Source: Vitreoscilla sp.
GTDB taxonomy: Bacteria > Pseudomonadota > Gammaproteobacteria > Burkholderiales > Neisseriaceae
Length of the DNA stretch: 10,969 nt
Assembly (NCBI GenBank): GCA_030150505.1
Contig: JASLFS010000012.1
Span: 1 to 10,969 of the forward strand
Reading direction: 5' to 3'
Shown here one piece after another: positions 1-6,091 of the stretch. Both the position numbers and the translations under genes were made by a program. The notes beneath the pieces were generated by a model. That model saw only the letters and a list, made by a program, of their open reading frames with translations. It had not been told where the DNA came from and ran no database searches. How positions within the stretch are numbered: position 1 is the stretch's first letter; each line of letters begins with the position of its first letter.

Positions 1-1
1 G

Positions 2-175
2 GAAAATAAAGGCAATGATGCTAGTAATTATCGCTTGGTAAGTCATTATTGTCGCCATTGTGGTTTAAGTCTATTTAAAAACTGCTCACGTTGTGGTCAA
101 GTTCATTTTGTGCATTTACCATTTTGCCAATCTTGTGGCGATTCTGTAAAAATAACCAGTAATCAGGATAGCTAA
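2..175 (+). CDS. Zinc-ribbon protein, C-terminal fragment (5' end outside window)
   Basis: An open frame enters from the left edge and stops at TAA 173-175, giving the last 57 residues of a protein whose start lies outside the window. The fragment carries three CxxC pairs: C-R-H-C, C-S-R-C and C-Q-S-C, each followed by glycine. This is the pattern of a double or triple zinc ribbon, with about 7 residues between the first two pairs and about 10 between the last two. Such ribbons bind structural zinc and often mediate nucleic-acid or protein contacts, but they occur in many unrelated families, so no function can be given. The frame was read directly and has no internal stop. The tail after the last ribbon is short and polar. 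Confidence 0.7.
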   Translation, partial: ENKGNDASNYRLVSHYCRHCGLSLFKNCSRCGQVHFVHLPFCQSCGDSVKITSNQDS

Positions 176-222
176 GGTTGATGGGTTAAAGTCAAAAATA
201 TTGGCCTTTTATATAGAGAGGC

Positions 223-296
223 TCTCGGAGTCATGCTTTTTCATTTTGCACTGAGCAGCGTTGTAGTGGCATTTACTCATTAGCATGACTCCGAGA
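223..296. repeat. 74-nt hairpin with perfect 15-bp inverted repeat
   Basis: TCTCGGAGTCATGCT at 223-237 is exactly complementary to AGCATGACTCCGAGA at 282-296. The 44-nt interior holds a second, shorter pairing (CACT at 249-252 region with AGTG about 12 nt later). The arms are GC-richer than their surroundings. No T-tract follows on the plus strand (ATAAAAACTC) and none is obvious on the minus strand, so it is not a typical terminator. It lies between a zinc-ribbon gene and a membrane-protein gene. It could be a small palindromic repeat element, a structured RNA, or an mRNA-stabilising structure. The pairing is seen; the role is unknown. Confidence 0.75.
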
Positions 297-342
297 TAAA
301 AACTCTTATCATGGACCTATTAATTTATGAATACGATTTTTT

Positions 343-756
343 ATGGGTGATAAAGATTACTTACCAAACATCATAAGTTTTTTAATTTATGTAATAAGCC
401 CAACGATCATTGCATTGATATACTCATTGTCTGTCGAAAATAAATTGGGAATGGCATTTCTCATTATAATTAGTAACTCAATTGGCATGATGCCTGCCTT
501 ATGTACAGCTATATTGTCTTTGGTATATCGGAATAAATTAAAAATAGCCAGTGGAAAGGCGTGGATTGCTTTTAGCTCAATAATTGGATTGATAGCAACT
601 TTTTTGATAGTGGCAACATTTTTAATTATTCAGTCTGAGTTTAATTTCCAAACAATATTTAAACTATCCGCTATATCTGTGATTGGAATGATGACAGCTC
701 TTTTATCATCATCTTTAATTTTGGTCATTGAATGGCAAATGAACCGACAAAAATAA
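343..756 (+). CDS. Small four-helix membrane protein, unknown function
   Basis: This encodes 137 residues, mostly hydrophobic, with about four membrane segments near residues 8-28, 35-60, 72-98 and 105-131, and a short charged C-terminal tail (EWQMNRQK). ATG 343 is the first usable start after an in-frame stop at 328-330, but no clear ribosome binding site precedes it, so the start is uncertain. I do not recognise the family and see no catalytic or binding motif. It follows the long hairpin at 223-296 and is followed by a gene-poor AT-rich stretch. Sustained hydrophobicity in blocks of helix length, separated by basic loops such as YRNKLKIASGK, argues that it is a real gene rather than a chance frame. 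Confidence 0.6.
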   Translation: MGDKDYLPNIISFLIYVISPTIIALIYSLSVENKLGMAFLIIISNSIGMMPALCTAILSLVYRNKLKIASGKAWIAFSSIIGLIATFLIVATFLIIQSEFNFQTIFKLSAISVIGMMTALLSSSLILVIEWQMNRQK

Positions 757-1236
757 TTATTTATAGGCTGCTACACAAGCAGTTGCCAAGTGTTTATTGG
801 GTTTAACATTAATTAAAGTTATCACAAAAGTTTATATAAAATACACTATTCATGATTATTATCGTCCAAGCGATATAGTATCTTTTACTCAAGGCGATTT
901 ATCTATATATCTAATTTTCAGGATAGAATTCATCTGCTTTAGAGCCTTTTTCTTTTACTCAAATGGTAATCAAAAACGGAAATTACACGCCAAATCTTTT
1001 TATTTTGGTGTATTAATTGCATCTTTATATATAAAAGCTATTGAGTGAATAAGTATTTTAGAGACGCCGCCAATAAAAAATTATTATCCCAAAAAATAGT
1101 TCAGTACATTAACAATAAACTCAAAATTTTTAGTTCTGTGCAGTAATTAATCGTATTAATTATCTTTTTTAGCTGTTATTGTTTTATTCATATGGTATTA
1201 TTTTGTCTCTTTATTTGAATCAAGCAAGGGGTTTCA
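757..1236. other. 480-base AT-rich stretch without a convincing gene
   Basis: Frames on both strands were read. The longest, 797-1048 on the plus strand, starts with TTG, has no ribosome binding site and gives a low-complexity product, so it is not called. The minus strand around 930-1045 reads as protein-like pieces broken by several stops, which may be an old gene remnant but matches nothing I recognise. The only clear structure is a palindrome at 1144-1162, listed separately. Confidence 0.5.
1144..1162. promoter_or_regulatory. AT-rich palindrome upstream of the zinc-finger gene
   Basis: TAATTAAT, a 3-nt centre (CGT) and ATTAATTA form a perfect 8-bp dyad, followed by TCTTTTTT. It ends about 75 bases before the start of the 66-aa zinc-finger protein. 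It may be an operator or a weak AT-only terminator. In such AT-rich DNA a chance dyad is also possible. Confidence 0.3.
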
Positions 1237-1437
1237 ATGCAGCTACAAGTTAAATTCATATGTCCTAGTTGCGGTCATAAACAATGGGAGAGTAAAGGGC
1301 ATGTGAGTTGTATTGAGAACATTGTAGGCATGAAGTGCACTGGCTGTAGCTATACCCTTACTGATTTCAACAAGAAGGCAATTCTTAACGAAGTCAGAAA
1401 ACTCGCTAAGATTAAAACCCTCAAATCAATCAAGTGA
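1237..1437 (+). CDS. 66-aa zinc-finger protein
   Basis: The protein has two cysteine pairs, C9-P-S-C12 and C34-T-G-C37, spaced 21 residues apart, with an extra C25 between them, followed by a basic helical tail (residues 47-66, rich in Lys). This is a single zinc ribbon. Small phage- and island-borne zinc-binding proteins of about this size have a similar plan, including a CxxC-x-YTLT-like second half, but the family match is from memory. ATG 1237 is supported by AAGGGG seven bases upstream. It stands alone in an AT-rich accessory stretch. The basic tail suggests nucleic-acid binding, but this is inference. Its role is unknown. Confidence 0.75.
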   Translation: MQLQVKFICPSCGHKQWESKGHVSCIENIVGMKCTGCSYTLTDFNKKAILNEVRKLAKIKTLKSIK

Positions 1438-1598
1438 TATAAATTCTTCAATACATTGTTAACATCAATTTTTTAATGTATTTACTACCATAAAAAATTA
1501 TTATTTATTAATTTTGTAATTATCGATATTTTAGAATGGAATGGTTTTGTTAGATTTTAAAGATATATCCATACAGTAAAATCGTTCAATCTAATAAA

Positions 1599-2234
1599 TT
1601 AGCTAATTTTGCTTCTCTGTGTGAATAGCAAGGCTAGGCTTGCAAACGATAATAAACTAGCGCAAATTCTATTAAAGATTTTTTTAGCTTTGGGTTTGGT
1701 TAAAAGTTTCTGCATATGCAAACCAATATATGCATAAACCATAATGGCAATAAATTCTAAACATAAAAATAAGATACCTAAAGTTGTAAATTGTAGACCT
1801 GTTGGTTTAGATGGGTTTACAAATTGAGGTAAGAAAGCTGTAAAGATTAAAATTGCCTTAGGATTACCAATGGCGACTAGAAACTCCTGCTTTGCCAATT
1901 GATAATAATTTTTAGCTGCTACTTTAGCGGAGGATATTGAATCTACCGTAACAGGTGCTCTCCATAATTGAATAGCGAGGTAGATTAAATAAAGAACTCC
2001 AACGGCTTTAATAATATAGAAAATAATTTCGGAAGTATGTAATACAACAGCAAGCCCAATAGATGCCAAAAATAACATGCAACTAAATGCAGCTAAGCGA
2101 CCTAATCCACCAATGCATGAACTTTTGAAACCATGATTAGTAGCATTATGGATGGATAATAAATTATTTGGGCCAGGTGCTAGATTTAATGCAAAACATG
2201 CGGGTAAAAATAATAAAATACTTGATAGCTCCAT
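1599..2234 (-). CDS. LysE/RhtB family amino-acid exporter
   Basis: This is a 211-aa inner-membrane protein with about six hydrophobic segments. Near the N-terminus it carries the family's signature loop A-P-G-P-N (residues 19-23), and it has a conserved G-N-P-K-A stretch with F-L-P-Q-F downstream (about residues 123-138). LysE/RhtB proteins export amino acids or their derivatives, driven by the proton gradient. The substrate cannot be told from sequence. Length is normal for the family and the frame is intact. The ATG start places the first helix immediately at the N-terminus, as in relatives; the ribosome binding site is weak (AAAGTAACG). It is the only metabolic-type gene in the accessory left part, lies alone, and may be cargo or a resident gene. 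Confidence 0.9.
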   Translation of the reverse strand: MELSSILLFLPACFALNLAPGPNNLLSIHNATNHGFKSSCIGGLGRLAAFSCMLFLASIGLAVVLHTSEIIFYIIKAVGVLYLIYLAIQLWRAPVTVDSISSAKVAAKNYYQLAKQEFLVAIGNPKAILIFTAFLPQFVNPSKPTGLQFTTLGILFLCLEFIAIMVYAYIGLHMQKLLTKPKAKKIFNRICASLLSFASLALLFTQRSKIS

Positions 2235-2246
2235 ATCGTTACTTTA

Positions 2247-2265
2247 ATTTGTTGTAAAAACAAAT
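2247..2265. promoter_or_regulatory. Dyad just upstream of the exporter gene
   Basis: ATTTGTT and AACAAAT, separated by 5 nt, form a perfect 7-bp inverted repeat 13 bases upstream of the exporter start codon. Its position fits a repressor or activator site, or a leader hairpin. No regulator gene is adjacent, so the assignment is tentative. Confidence 0.25.
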
Positions 2266-2406
2266 AATCTATCACTTTGTAACTAAGGTGTAAATCAAGT
2301 GCATTTCTAATCGCTGCAATTAAGGACAGTGGTGTCATCATCCCTTAAAATAGGGGCATTTAAATTTGGAGTTCTCTGTCTTATGCTTAGCACAAGGAGA
2401 ACCCTT

Positions 2407-2589
2407 ATGAAAAAATCACGCTTAACCGAAACCCAAATAGTTAAGATCTTAAAAGAAGTCGAATCCGGCAGGCTGGTCAAAGAAGTCTGTCGTGAACGTG
2501 GCGTTGGCGATTCGACTTATCTTATCGTCCTGATATTAAGCGGGATGAGCTTGCAGAGTGGCAGGGGTATGGGGGAATTATTAAAATAA
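2407..2589 (+). pseudogene. IS3-family transposase OrfA fragment, broken after about 38 residues
   Basis: From ATG 2407, preceded by AAGGAG six bases upstream, the product starts MKKSRLTETQIVKILKEVES and continues through VCRERGVGDSTY. This is the N-terminal helix-turn-helix of IS3-family OrfA, which binds the transposon ends. At about 2520 the match stops, where relatives continue with YxWKxKYGG. The frame then runs through unrelated sequence to a stop, giving 60 residues in place of the usual 90 to 100. No leucine zipper, no OrfB with its DDE core, and no right-hand terminal repeat are seen. After the breakpoint another frame (2526-2594) encodes RPDIKRDELAEW followed by QGYGGIIKIK, so the element may have been joined to a different gene. 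The copy is dead. Confidence 0.85.
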
Positions 2590-2665
2590 AATAAGTATTA
2601 TGAGTATAGTTTATAATTGCAGGTAGTCGTATGTTTTATTTAAAAATTAAAAGAGCGGGTTGGAA

Positions 2666-3244
2666 ATGAATATTCAATATCAGCTAACAAAGAAAGAATT
2701 TTTACTAGCTATGCGTATTATTACACGCAAATTTTCAAAAAGTGGGAAGGCATTTATTATAGGTGGGGTCATTATTGGTTTTATCTTATTACTTTTGCCT
2801 TTGCAGATACTTTGGGGTATTTCTTCAGAATGTGCACCTTTATTTTCTAATAATTATTTCAAATTACTTTCAAATAACTATTTGTTAATGATTAAAGTTA
2901 TCGGCTTATGGACAGCATCAGCCGTATTTTTTGTTATTATCCACCAATTTCCAGATAATCAATTTAAACGGTGGGCTAAAAAACCGATTAACCAGTCAGC
3001 ATTTGAACTTAAAACTATAACCATGGATACAAGCGGTGTACATTTATTGGGCAATGGTAGTGAATCTAAAGTTAATTGGGAAAAATTTGGGAGAACTTTC
3101 CAGATAAAAGATTTTTTCTTATTGGAAATACAGGCGGATGCTTTTGTTGTTATTCCTAAAGCAAGAATGTCCATAGAGGATGTAGCTGAGATTGATCGTA
3201 TTTTGAAAGAGCACGTGACTCAATACGAAGTGAAAGAGTATTAA
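2666..3244 (+). CDS. YcxB-like membrane protein
   Basis: This encodes 192 residues from ATG 2666; an in-frame TTG six bases upstream is less likely. Two membrane helices lie at about residues 28-50 and 72-93. The C-terminal half (about 110-190) is soluble and follows the YcxB-like pattern: an ITM-D-xxG start, a VNWEKF strand, then KDFFLLEI and VVIPKARMSIEDVAEID. YcxB-like proteins are widespread, usually two-helix membrane proteins of unknown function, with the C-terminal domain predicted to be cytoplasmic. The frame is intact. It sits between a dead IS fragment and a broken Panacea gene, with no partner gene in the same direction. Family call is from recalled consensus. Confidence 0.75.
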   Translation: MNIQYQLTKKEFLLAMRIITRKFSKSGKAFIIGGVIIGFILLLLPLQILWGISSECAPLFSNNYFKLLSNNYLLMIKVIGLWTASAVFFVIIHQFPDNQFKRWAKKPINQSAFELKTITMDTSGVHLLGNGSESKVNWEKFGRTFQIKDFFLLEIQADAFVVIPKARMSIEDVAEIDRILKEHVTQYEVKEY

Positions 3245-3310
3245 AAATATAAACTCAAGATGCATGTTAGGTTGGAGTATGGAGAGTAACCAGGAGATAA
3301 TTAATCAGAC

Positions 3311-3597
3311 TTACCGTTTATTTAAGAAGCCCTGAATATCATCTCTCTCTTTTGGGACAATATCTACGGTTCCTGTGGCATTTGTTGCATATGATGTAAT
3401 TGGATTGCTACCAAATCCACTAAATTCTCTATACAGCTCAGGAATTACAGGGTCGTATTGCCATTTGTTTGCTTAAAATACAAAGCATGAGCCAAAAAGA
3501 CCAATTTTTGTAATTTCATCGGGGTGATATCAGAGATATTTTTGCGTGCGCCTATATCAAGAATTGTATTGCCCACAGCGATTGCACTGAAATACAT
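3311..3597 (-). pseudogene. Panacea-domain (DUF4065, SocA-like) antitoxin gene, frameshifted and truncated
   Basis: On the minus strand a perfect AAGGAGG (3603-3609) precedes ATG 3597. The first frame gives 50 residues, including AIAVGNTILDIG and ITPMKLQKLVFLAHALYF, which is the classic start of the Panacea domain, before a stop at 3445-3447. A second frame, from codon 3463, continues the family at WQYDPVIPELYREFSGFG and SNPITSY down to a stop at 3311. Relatives carry about a dozen more residues between the two parts (the PLI-x-E region) and a C-terminal YG-x-SA-x-LS block, both missing here. So there is a small deletion with frame change plus loss of the 3' end. Panacea proteins act as antitoxins or proteolytic-adaptor-like partners next to toxin genes, often in prophages and islands. 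No toxin gene is seen beside it. Confidence 0.85.
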
Positions 3598-3602
3598 AAT
3601 AG

Positions 3603-3609
3603 CCTCCTT
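3603..3609 (-). promoter_or_regulatory. Consensus ribosome binding site of the Panacea gene
   Basis: CCTCCTT on the plus strand reads AAGGAGG on the minus strand, five bases before ATG 3597. It fixes the start of the broken gene and shows that the gene was once well translated. Confidence 0.8.
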
Positions 3610-3674
3610 TTATATGTTGAAAAGAAAACACCATCAAATGCTGTTGGTATCTTGTTACTATCAATTTACAAGTT

Positions 3675-3687
3675 GCTAAAATTTAGC
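3675..3687. promoter_or_regulatory. Short dyad between divergent genes
   Basis: GCTAAA-A-TTTAGC is a near-palindrome in the intergenic space between the Panacea pseudogene and the secreted protein gene. It may be an operator for autoregulation, which is common for antitoxin genes, but the arms are only 6 bp and chance cannot be excluded. Confidence 0.2.
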
Positions 3688-3787
3688 TTTTCAAAATTAT
3701 TAAGTTAAATATTTAGATGATTTTAAAAATGGCAGTGCTATGGGGAAGCGATTAAATCAATACACTGTAAAATATAGGCTTAGATTA

Positions 3788-3793
3788 TATAAT
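3788..3793 (+). promoter_or_regulatory. Consensus -10 box of the secreted-protein gene
   Basis: TATAAT lies 40 bases before ATG 3833. A weak -35 (TGTAAA, 3766-3771) sits 16 bases upstream. Transcription would begin near 3800, leaving a leader of about 33 nt that contains the strong ribosome binding site. Confidence 0.5.
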
Positions 3794-3832
3794 ATTATGT
3801 GTTTGTCTTTAAAAGACAGCGGAGGAGGTGTA

Positions 3833-4207
3833 ATGAGATATTTATTAATTTTATTAATGTTTTTTCCAGGATATTCTCTGTCATTAACTTATTGCGGCGG
3901 CGGTCGCTGTGAAGTATTTCATGACCTAGGCAATAATAAATATTCTTATTTTTATGCATATACTAGCCCAAAACCAGGCGAATATAATACATTTGAAATG
4001 GTTGAGTACATGGCAGTATTTGATGGCGATGTTAATCTGGGTGGGATTAGGAGAATTAAAGATATAACTACTAATCATACTGTTTGTGAAGTTACACTAA
4101 GCACTATTGACCCGTCTAAGTCAGCTTTTTCTGTTATAGATTGTCATGACTTTAAAGAGGCCGCAAAAAGAGTTGGTATAGGTAACTCAATAATAATATC
4201 TAAGTAG
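3833..4207 (+). CDS. Small secreted or periplasmic cysteine-containing protein, unknown
   Basis: This encodes 124 residues from ATG 3833, chosen over a start 31 codons upstream because GGAGGAGG (3821-3828) sits just before it and because the product then begins with a clean signal peptide: MR, a hydrophobic core (residues 3-12), then PGYSLSL. The mature part has four cysteines at 21, 26, 85 and 104, which could form two disulfides, plus a glycine-rich C-G-G-G-R-C start and aromatic beta-strand-like stretches (YSYFYAYTS). I do not recognise the family. It lies between a dead Panacea gene and a dead integrase, and is the only intact gene at the island edge, with its own TATAAT promoter. It may be island cargo; envelope function is inferred from the signal peptide. 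Confidence 0.75.
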   Translation: MRYLLILLMFFPGYSLSLTYCGGGRCEVFHDLGNNKYSYFYAYTSPKPGEYNTFEMVEYMAVFDGDVNLGGIRRIKDITTNHTVCEVTLSTIDPSKSAFSVIDCHDFKEAAKRVGIGNSIIISK

Positions 4208-4354
4208 TTATGTATACTGTGGGCGTTTTGTTGGACCATTACAAAATGTTATTGTGCCAATTTTTGACACGTAAGCATACATGCCATCTCAATCGGTAAT
4301 TTTATAAGGTTTTTCTTTAGGTTTTGTGGATTTTAATTTTGTATCATTAAGCAC
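4208..4354 (-). pseudogene. P4-type tyrosine integrase, N-terminal arm-binding domain remnant
   Basis: From GTG 4354 the minus strand reads VLNDTKLKSTKPKEKPYKIT then D, a TGA stop (4289-4291), and DGMYAYVSKIGTITF. This is the start of the arm-type DNA-binding domain (DUF4102) of P4-like phage and island integrases, where relatives read DTK-x-LKPK-x-KPYK-x-D-G/R-DGMY. The TGA replaces a single codon and can be explained by one base change from CGA or GGA. About 15 residues later similarity ends, and the frame stops at 4208, directly beside the convergent secreted-protein gene. The catalytic domain with its R-H-R-Y residues is absent. The same frame stays open upstream with a hydrophobic run, probably by chance. 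Position next to guaA fits the integrase of an island at the guaA 3' end. Confidence 0.8.
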
Positions 4355-4424
4355 AGTATAGCTCTCAGCCTTGTTAACGGTAAAATTTGCAAAGATAAGA
4401 ATAGAAATGAAAGCGATATAAAGC

Positions 4425-4450
4425 AAAAAAGCCCTATAGAATAGGGCTTT
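4425..4450 (-). terminator. Rho-independent terminator of guaA
   Basis: AAAGCCCTAT and ATAGGGCTTT form a perfect 10-bp stem with a 3-nt loop (AGA). On the minus strand it is followed by a run of six T. It lies 46 bases after the guaA stop codon and should end the smpB-guaA transcript. Confidence 0.9.
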
Positions 4451-4495
4451 GCTGATTATTTGAAAGCTTTAGAAAAGCTTAGGAAGTGTATTGAA

Positions 4496-6061
4496 TTATT
4501 CCCATTCAATTGTTGCTGGTGGTTTTCCTGATACATCATAAACGACACGATTGATACCACGAACTTCATTGATAATGCGGTTAGATACTTTACCTAATAA
4601 GTCGTATGGTAAGTGTGCCCAATGAGCTGTCATAAAATCATTGGTAATAACGGCACGAAGAGCAACGACATATTCGTATGTGCGGCCATCACCCATGACA
4701 CCAACAGATTTCACAGGTAGGAATACGGCAAATGCTTGGCTGGTTTTCTCATACCAATCAACGCCATTTTCATCTTTAAAATTGCGTAATTCTTGAATGA
4801 AGATATCATCTGCTTGGCATAGTAACTCTGCGAATTGACGATTTACAGCACCTAAAATACGAACGCCAAGACCTGGACCAGGGAATGGATGACGGTAAAC
4901 CATGCTATGAGGTAAGCCAAGAGCTACGCCTAGCTGACGTACTTCATCTTTGAATAAATCACGTAATGGTTCAAGTAGTTTTAGATTTAGCGTTTCTGGT
5001 AAACCACCTACATTATGATGGCTTTTAATGGCTTGGGCTTTATTGTGTTTAGCGCCAGCAGATTCAATAACATCAGGGTAAATTGTGCCTTGTGCTAACC
5101 ATTTTGCATTTGGAATTTCTTTAGCGTGTTTTTGGAAAACTTCAACAAATTCAGCGCCAATAATTTTACGTTTTTGTTCTGGATCAGTAATGCCTTCTAA
5201 TTTTCCTAGGAATTGTTCAGAGGCATCTTCATGGATGACTTTAACACCTAAGTTTTGTGAGAACATTTCCATTACTTTTTGAGCTTCGTTTAGTCGAAGT
5301 AAGCCATGGTCAACGAAAACACAAGTTAGTTGATCACCAATTGCACGATGAATTAATACAGCGGCTACTGAGCTATCTACGCCACCAGATAATGCTAAAA
5401 TAACTTCTTCATCACCAACTTGCTCTTTAATTTTAGCAATTGCATTATCAATATAGTTAGGCATTGTCCAAGAAGCTGCTGCTTGGCAAATATCCAATAC
5501 AAAACGATTTAAAAGTTGGCTACCTAGTTTGGTATGTGTTACTTCTGGGTGAAATTGTACGCCGTAGAAGTTTTTTTCTAGGTTTGCCATCAGAGCGATA
5601 GGGCAATTGTCTGTTGAACCAATGATATCGAAATGCTCAGGTACAGCAACAACTTTATCACCATGACTCATCCAAACATCTAGTGCATGCATGTCAGAGT
5701 AGTCGCTGATGTCTTGTGTTAATGGACTGTTTTGAACATTAACTTTAGCATAGCCAAATTCACGTTGATTGCCGCCTTCAACTTTTCCACCTAAGGTATG
5801 TGCCATCCATTGCATACCATAGCAAATACCTAAAATTGGAATGCCTAGTTCTAAGATTGCAGGATCAGCTTGGTAGCTATCGTCAGCGTAAACTGAGTTG
5901 TAGCTGCCTGAAAGAATAATACCTTTTGGATTGAATGCTTTGATTTCATCCAATGGCATGTCAAAAGGATGCATTTCGCAATAAACGTGTGCTTCACGTA
6001 CACGACGAGCGATAAGTTGAGAGACTTGTGAACCAAAGTCGAGAATGAGAATTTTGTCCAT
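4496..6061 (-). CDS. guaA: GMP synthase (glutamine-hydrolysing)
   Basis: This makes GMP from XMP, ATP and glutamine, the last step of guanine nucleotide synthesis, in the cytoplasm. The 521-aa product from ATG 6061 is full length. The class I amidotransferase domain comes first, with the nucleophile in GICYGMQ (Cys80) and the His171/Glu173 pair in FHPEV. The ATP pyrophosphatase domain follows, with the P-loop LSGGVDSS (about 224-231). The dimerisation domain ends in the usual PPATIEWE. An upstream in-frame TTG (6076) would add five residues but is less likely than ATG, where the family's KILILDFGSQ begins. Oddly, the amidotransferase loop normally reading SGGP is SGSY here (residues 51-54). 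It is the last gene of the smpB run and has its own terminator. The strong likeness to Neisseria GuaA is recalled, not searched. Confidence 0.98.
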   Translation of the reverse strand: MDKILILDFGSQVSQLIARRVREAHVYCEMHPFDMPLDEIKAFNPKGIILSGSYNSVYADDSYQADPAILELGIPILGICYGMQWMAHTLGGKVEGGNQREFGYAKVNVQNSPLTQDISDYSDMHALDVWMSHGDKVVAVPEHFDIIGSTDNCPIALMANLEKNFYGVQFHPEVTHTKLGSQLLNRFVLDICQAAASWTMPNYIDNAIAKIKEQVGDEEVILALSGGVDSSVAAVLIHRAIGDQLTCVFVDHGLLRLNEAQKVMEMFSQNLGVKVIHEDASEQFLGKLEGITDPEQKRKIIGAEFVEVFQKHAKEIPNAKWLAQGTIYPDVIESAGAKHNKAQAIKSHHNVGGLPETLNLKLLEPLRDLFKDEVRQLGVALGLPHSMVYRHPFPGPGLGVRILGAVNRQFAELLCQADDIFIQELRNFKDENGVDWYEKTSQAFAVFLPVKSVGVMGDGRTYEYVVALRAVITNDFMTAHWAHLPYDLLGKVSNRIINEVRGINRVVYDVSGKPPATIEWE

Positions 6062-6091
6062 GGGGGCTTCAATCAAATTAATATTAAAAAG

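Noticed and set aside
727..736. ATTGAATGG at about 727, shared with the guaA 3' end, as a possible distal attachment site
   Set aside because: Only 9 bases match, it lies inside the coding frame of the membrane protein, and the match does not extend. It is within chance for AT-rich DNA.
797..1048. 83-aa plus-strand frame
   Set aside because: It starts with TTG, has no ribosome binding site and gives no recognisable or well-ordered product. AT-rich DNA gives such frames by chance.
2959..3174. 71-aa minus-strand frame
   Set aside because: It lies wholly inside the YcxB-like gene on the other strand and has no signal of its own.
3608..3640. TTGATG, 17 bases, TATAAA as promoter of the Panacea gene
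   Set aside because: The -10 abuts the ribosome binding site, so transcripts would start inside or after it. The real promoter is probably further upstream.
5085..5282. 65-aa plus-strand frame
   Set aside because: It is antisense to guaA, which is certain.
5851..6072. 73-aa minus-strand frame
   Set aside because: It is a shifted frame of the guaA 5' end.
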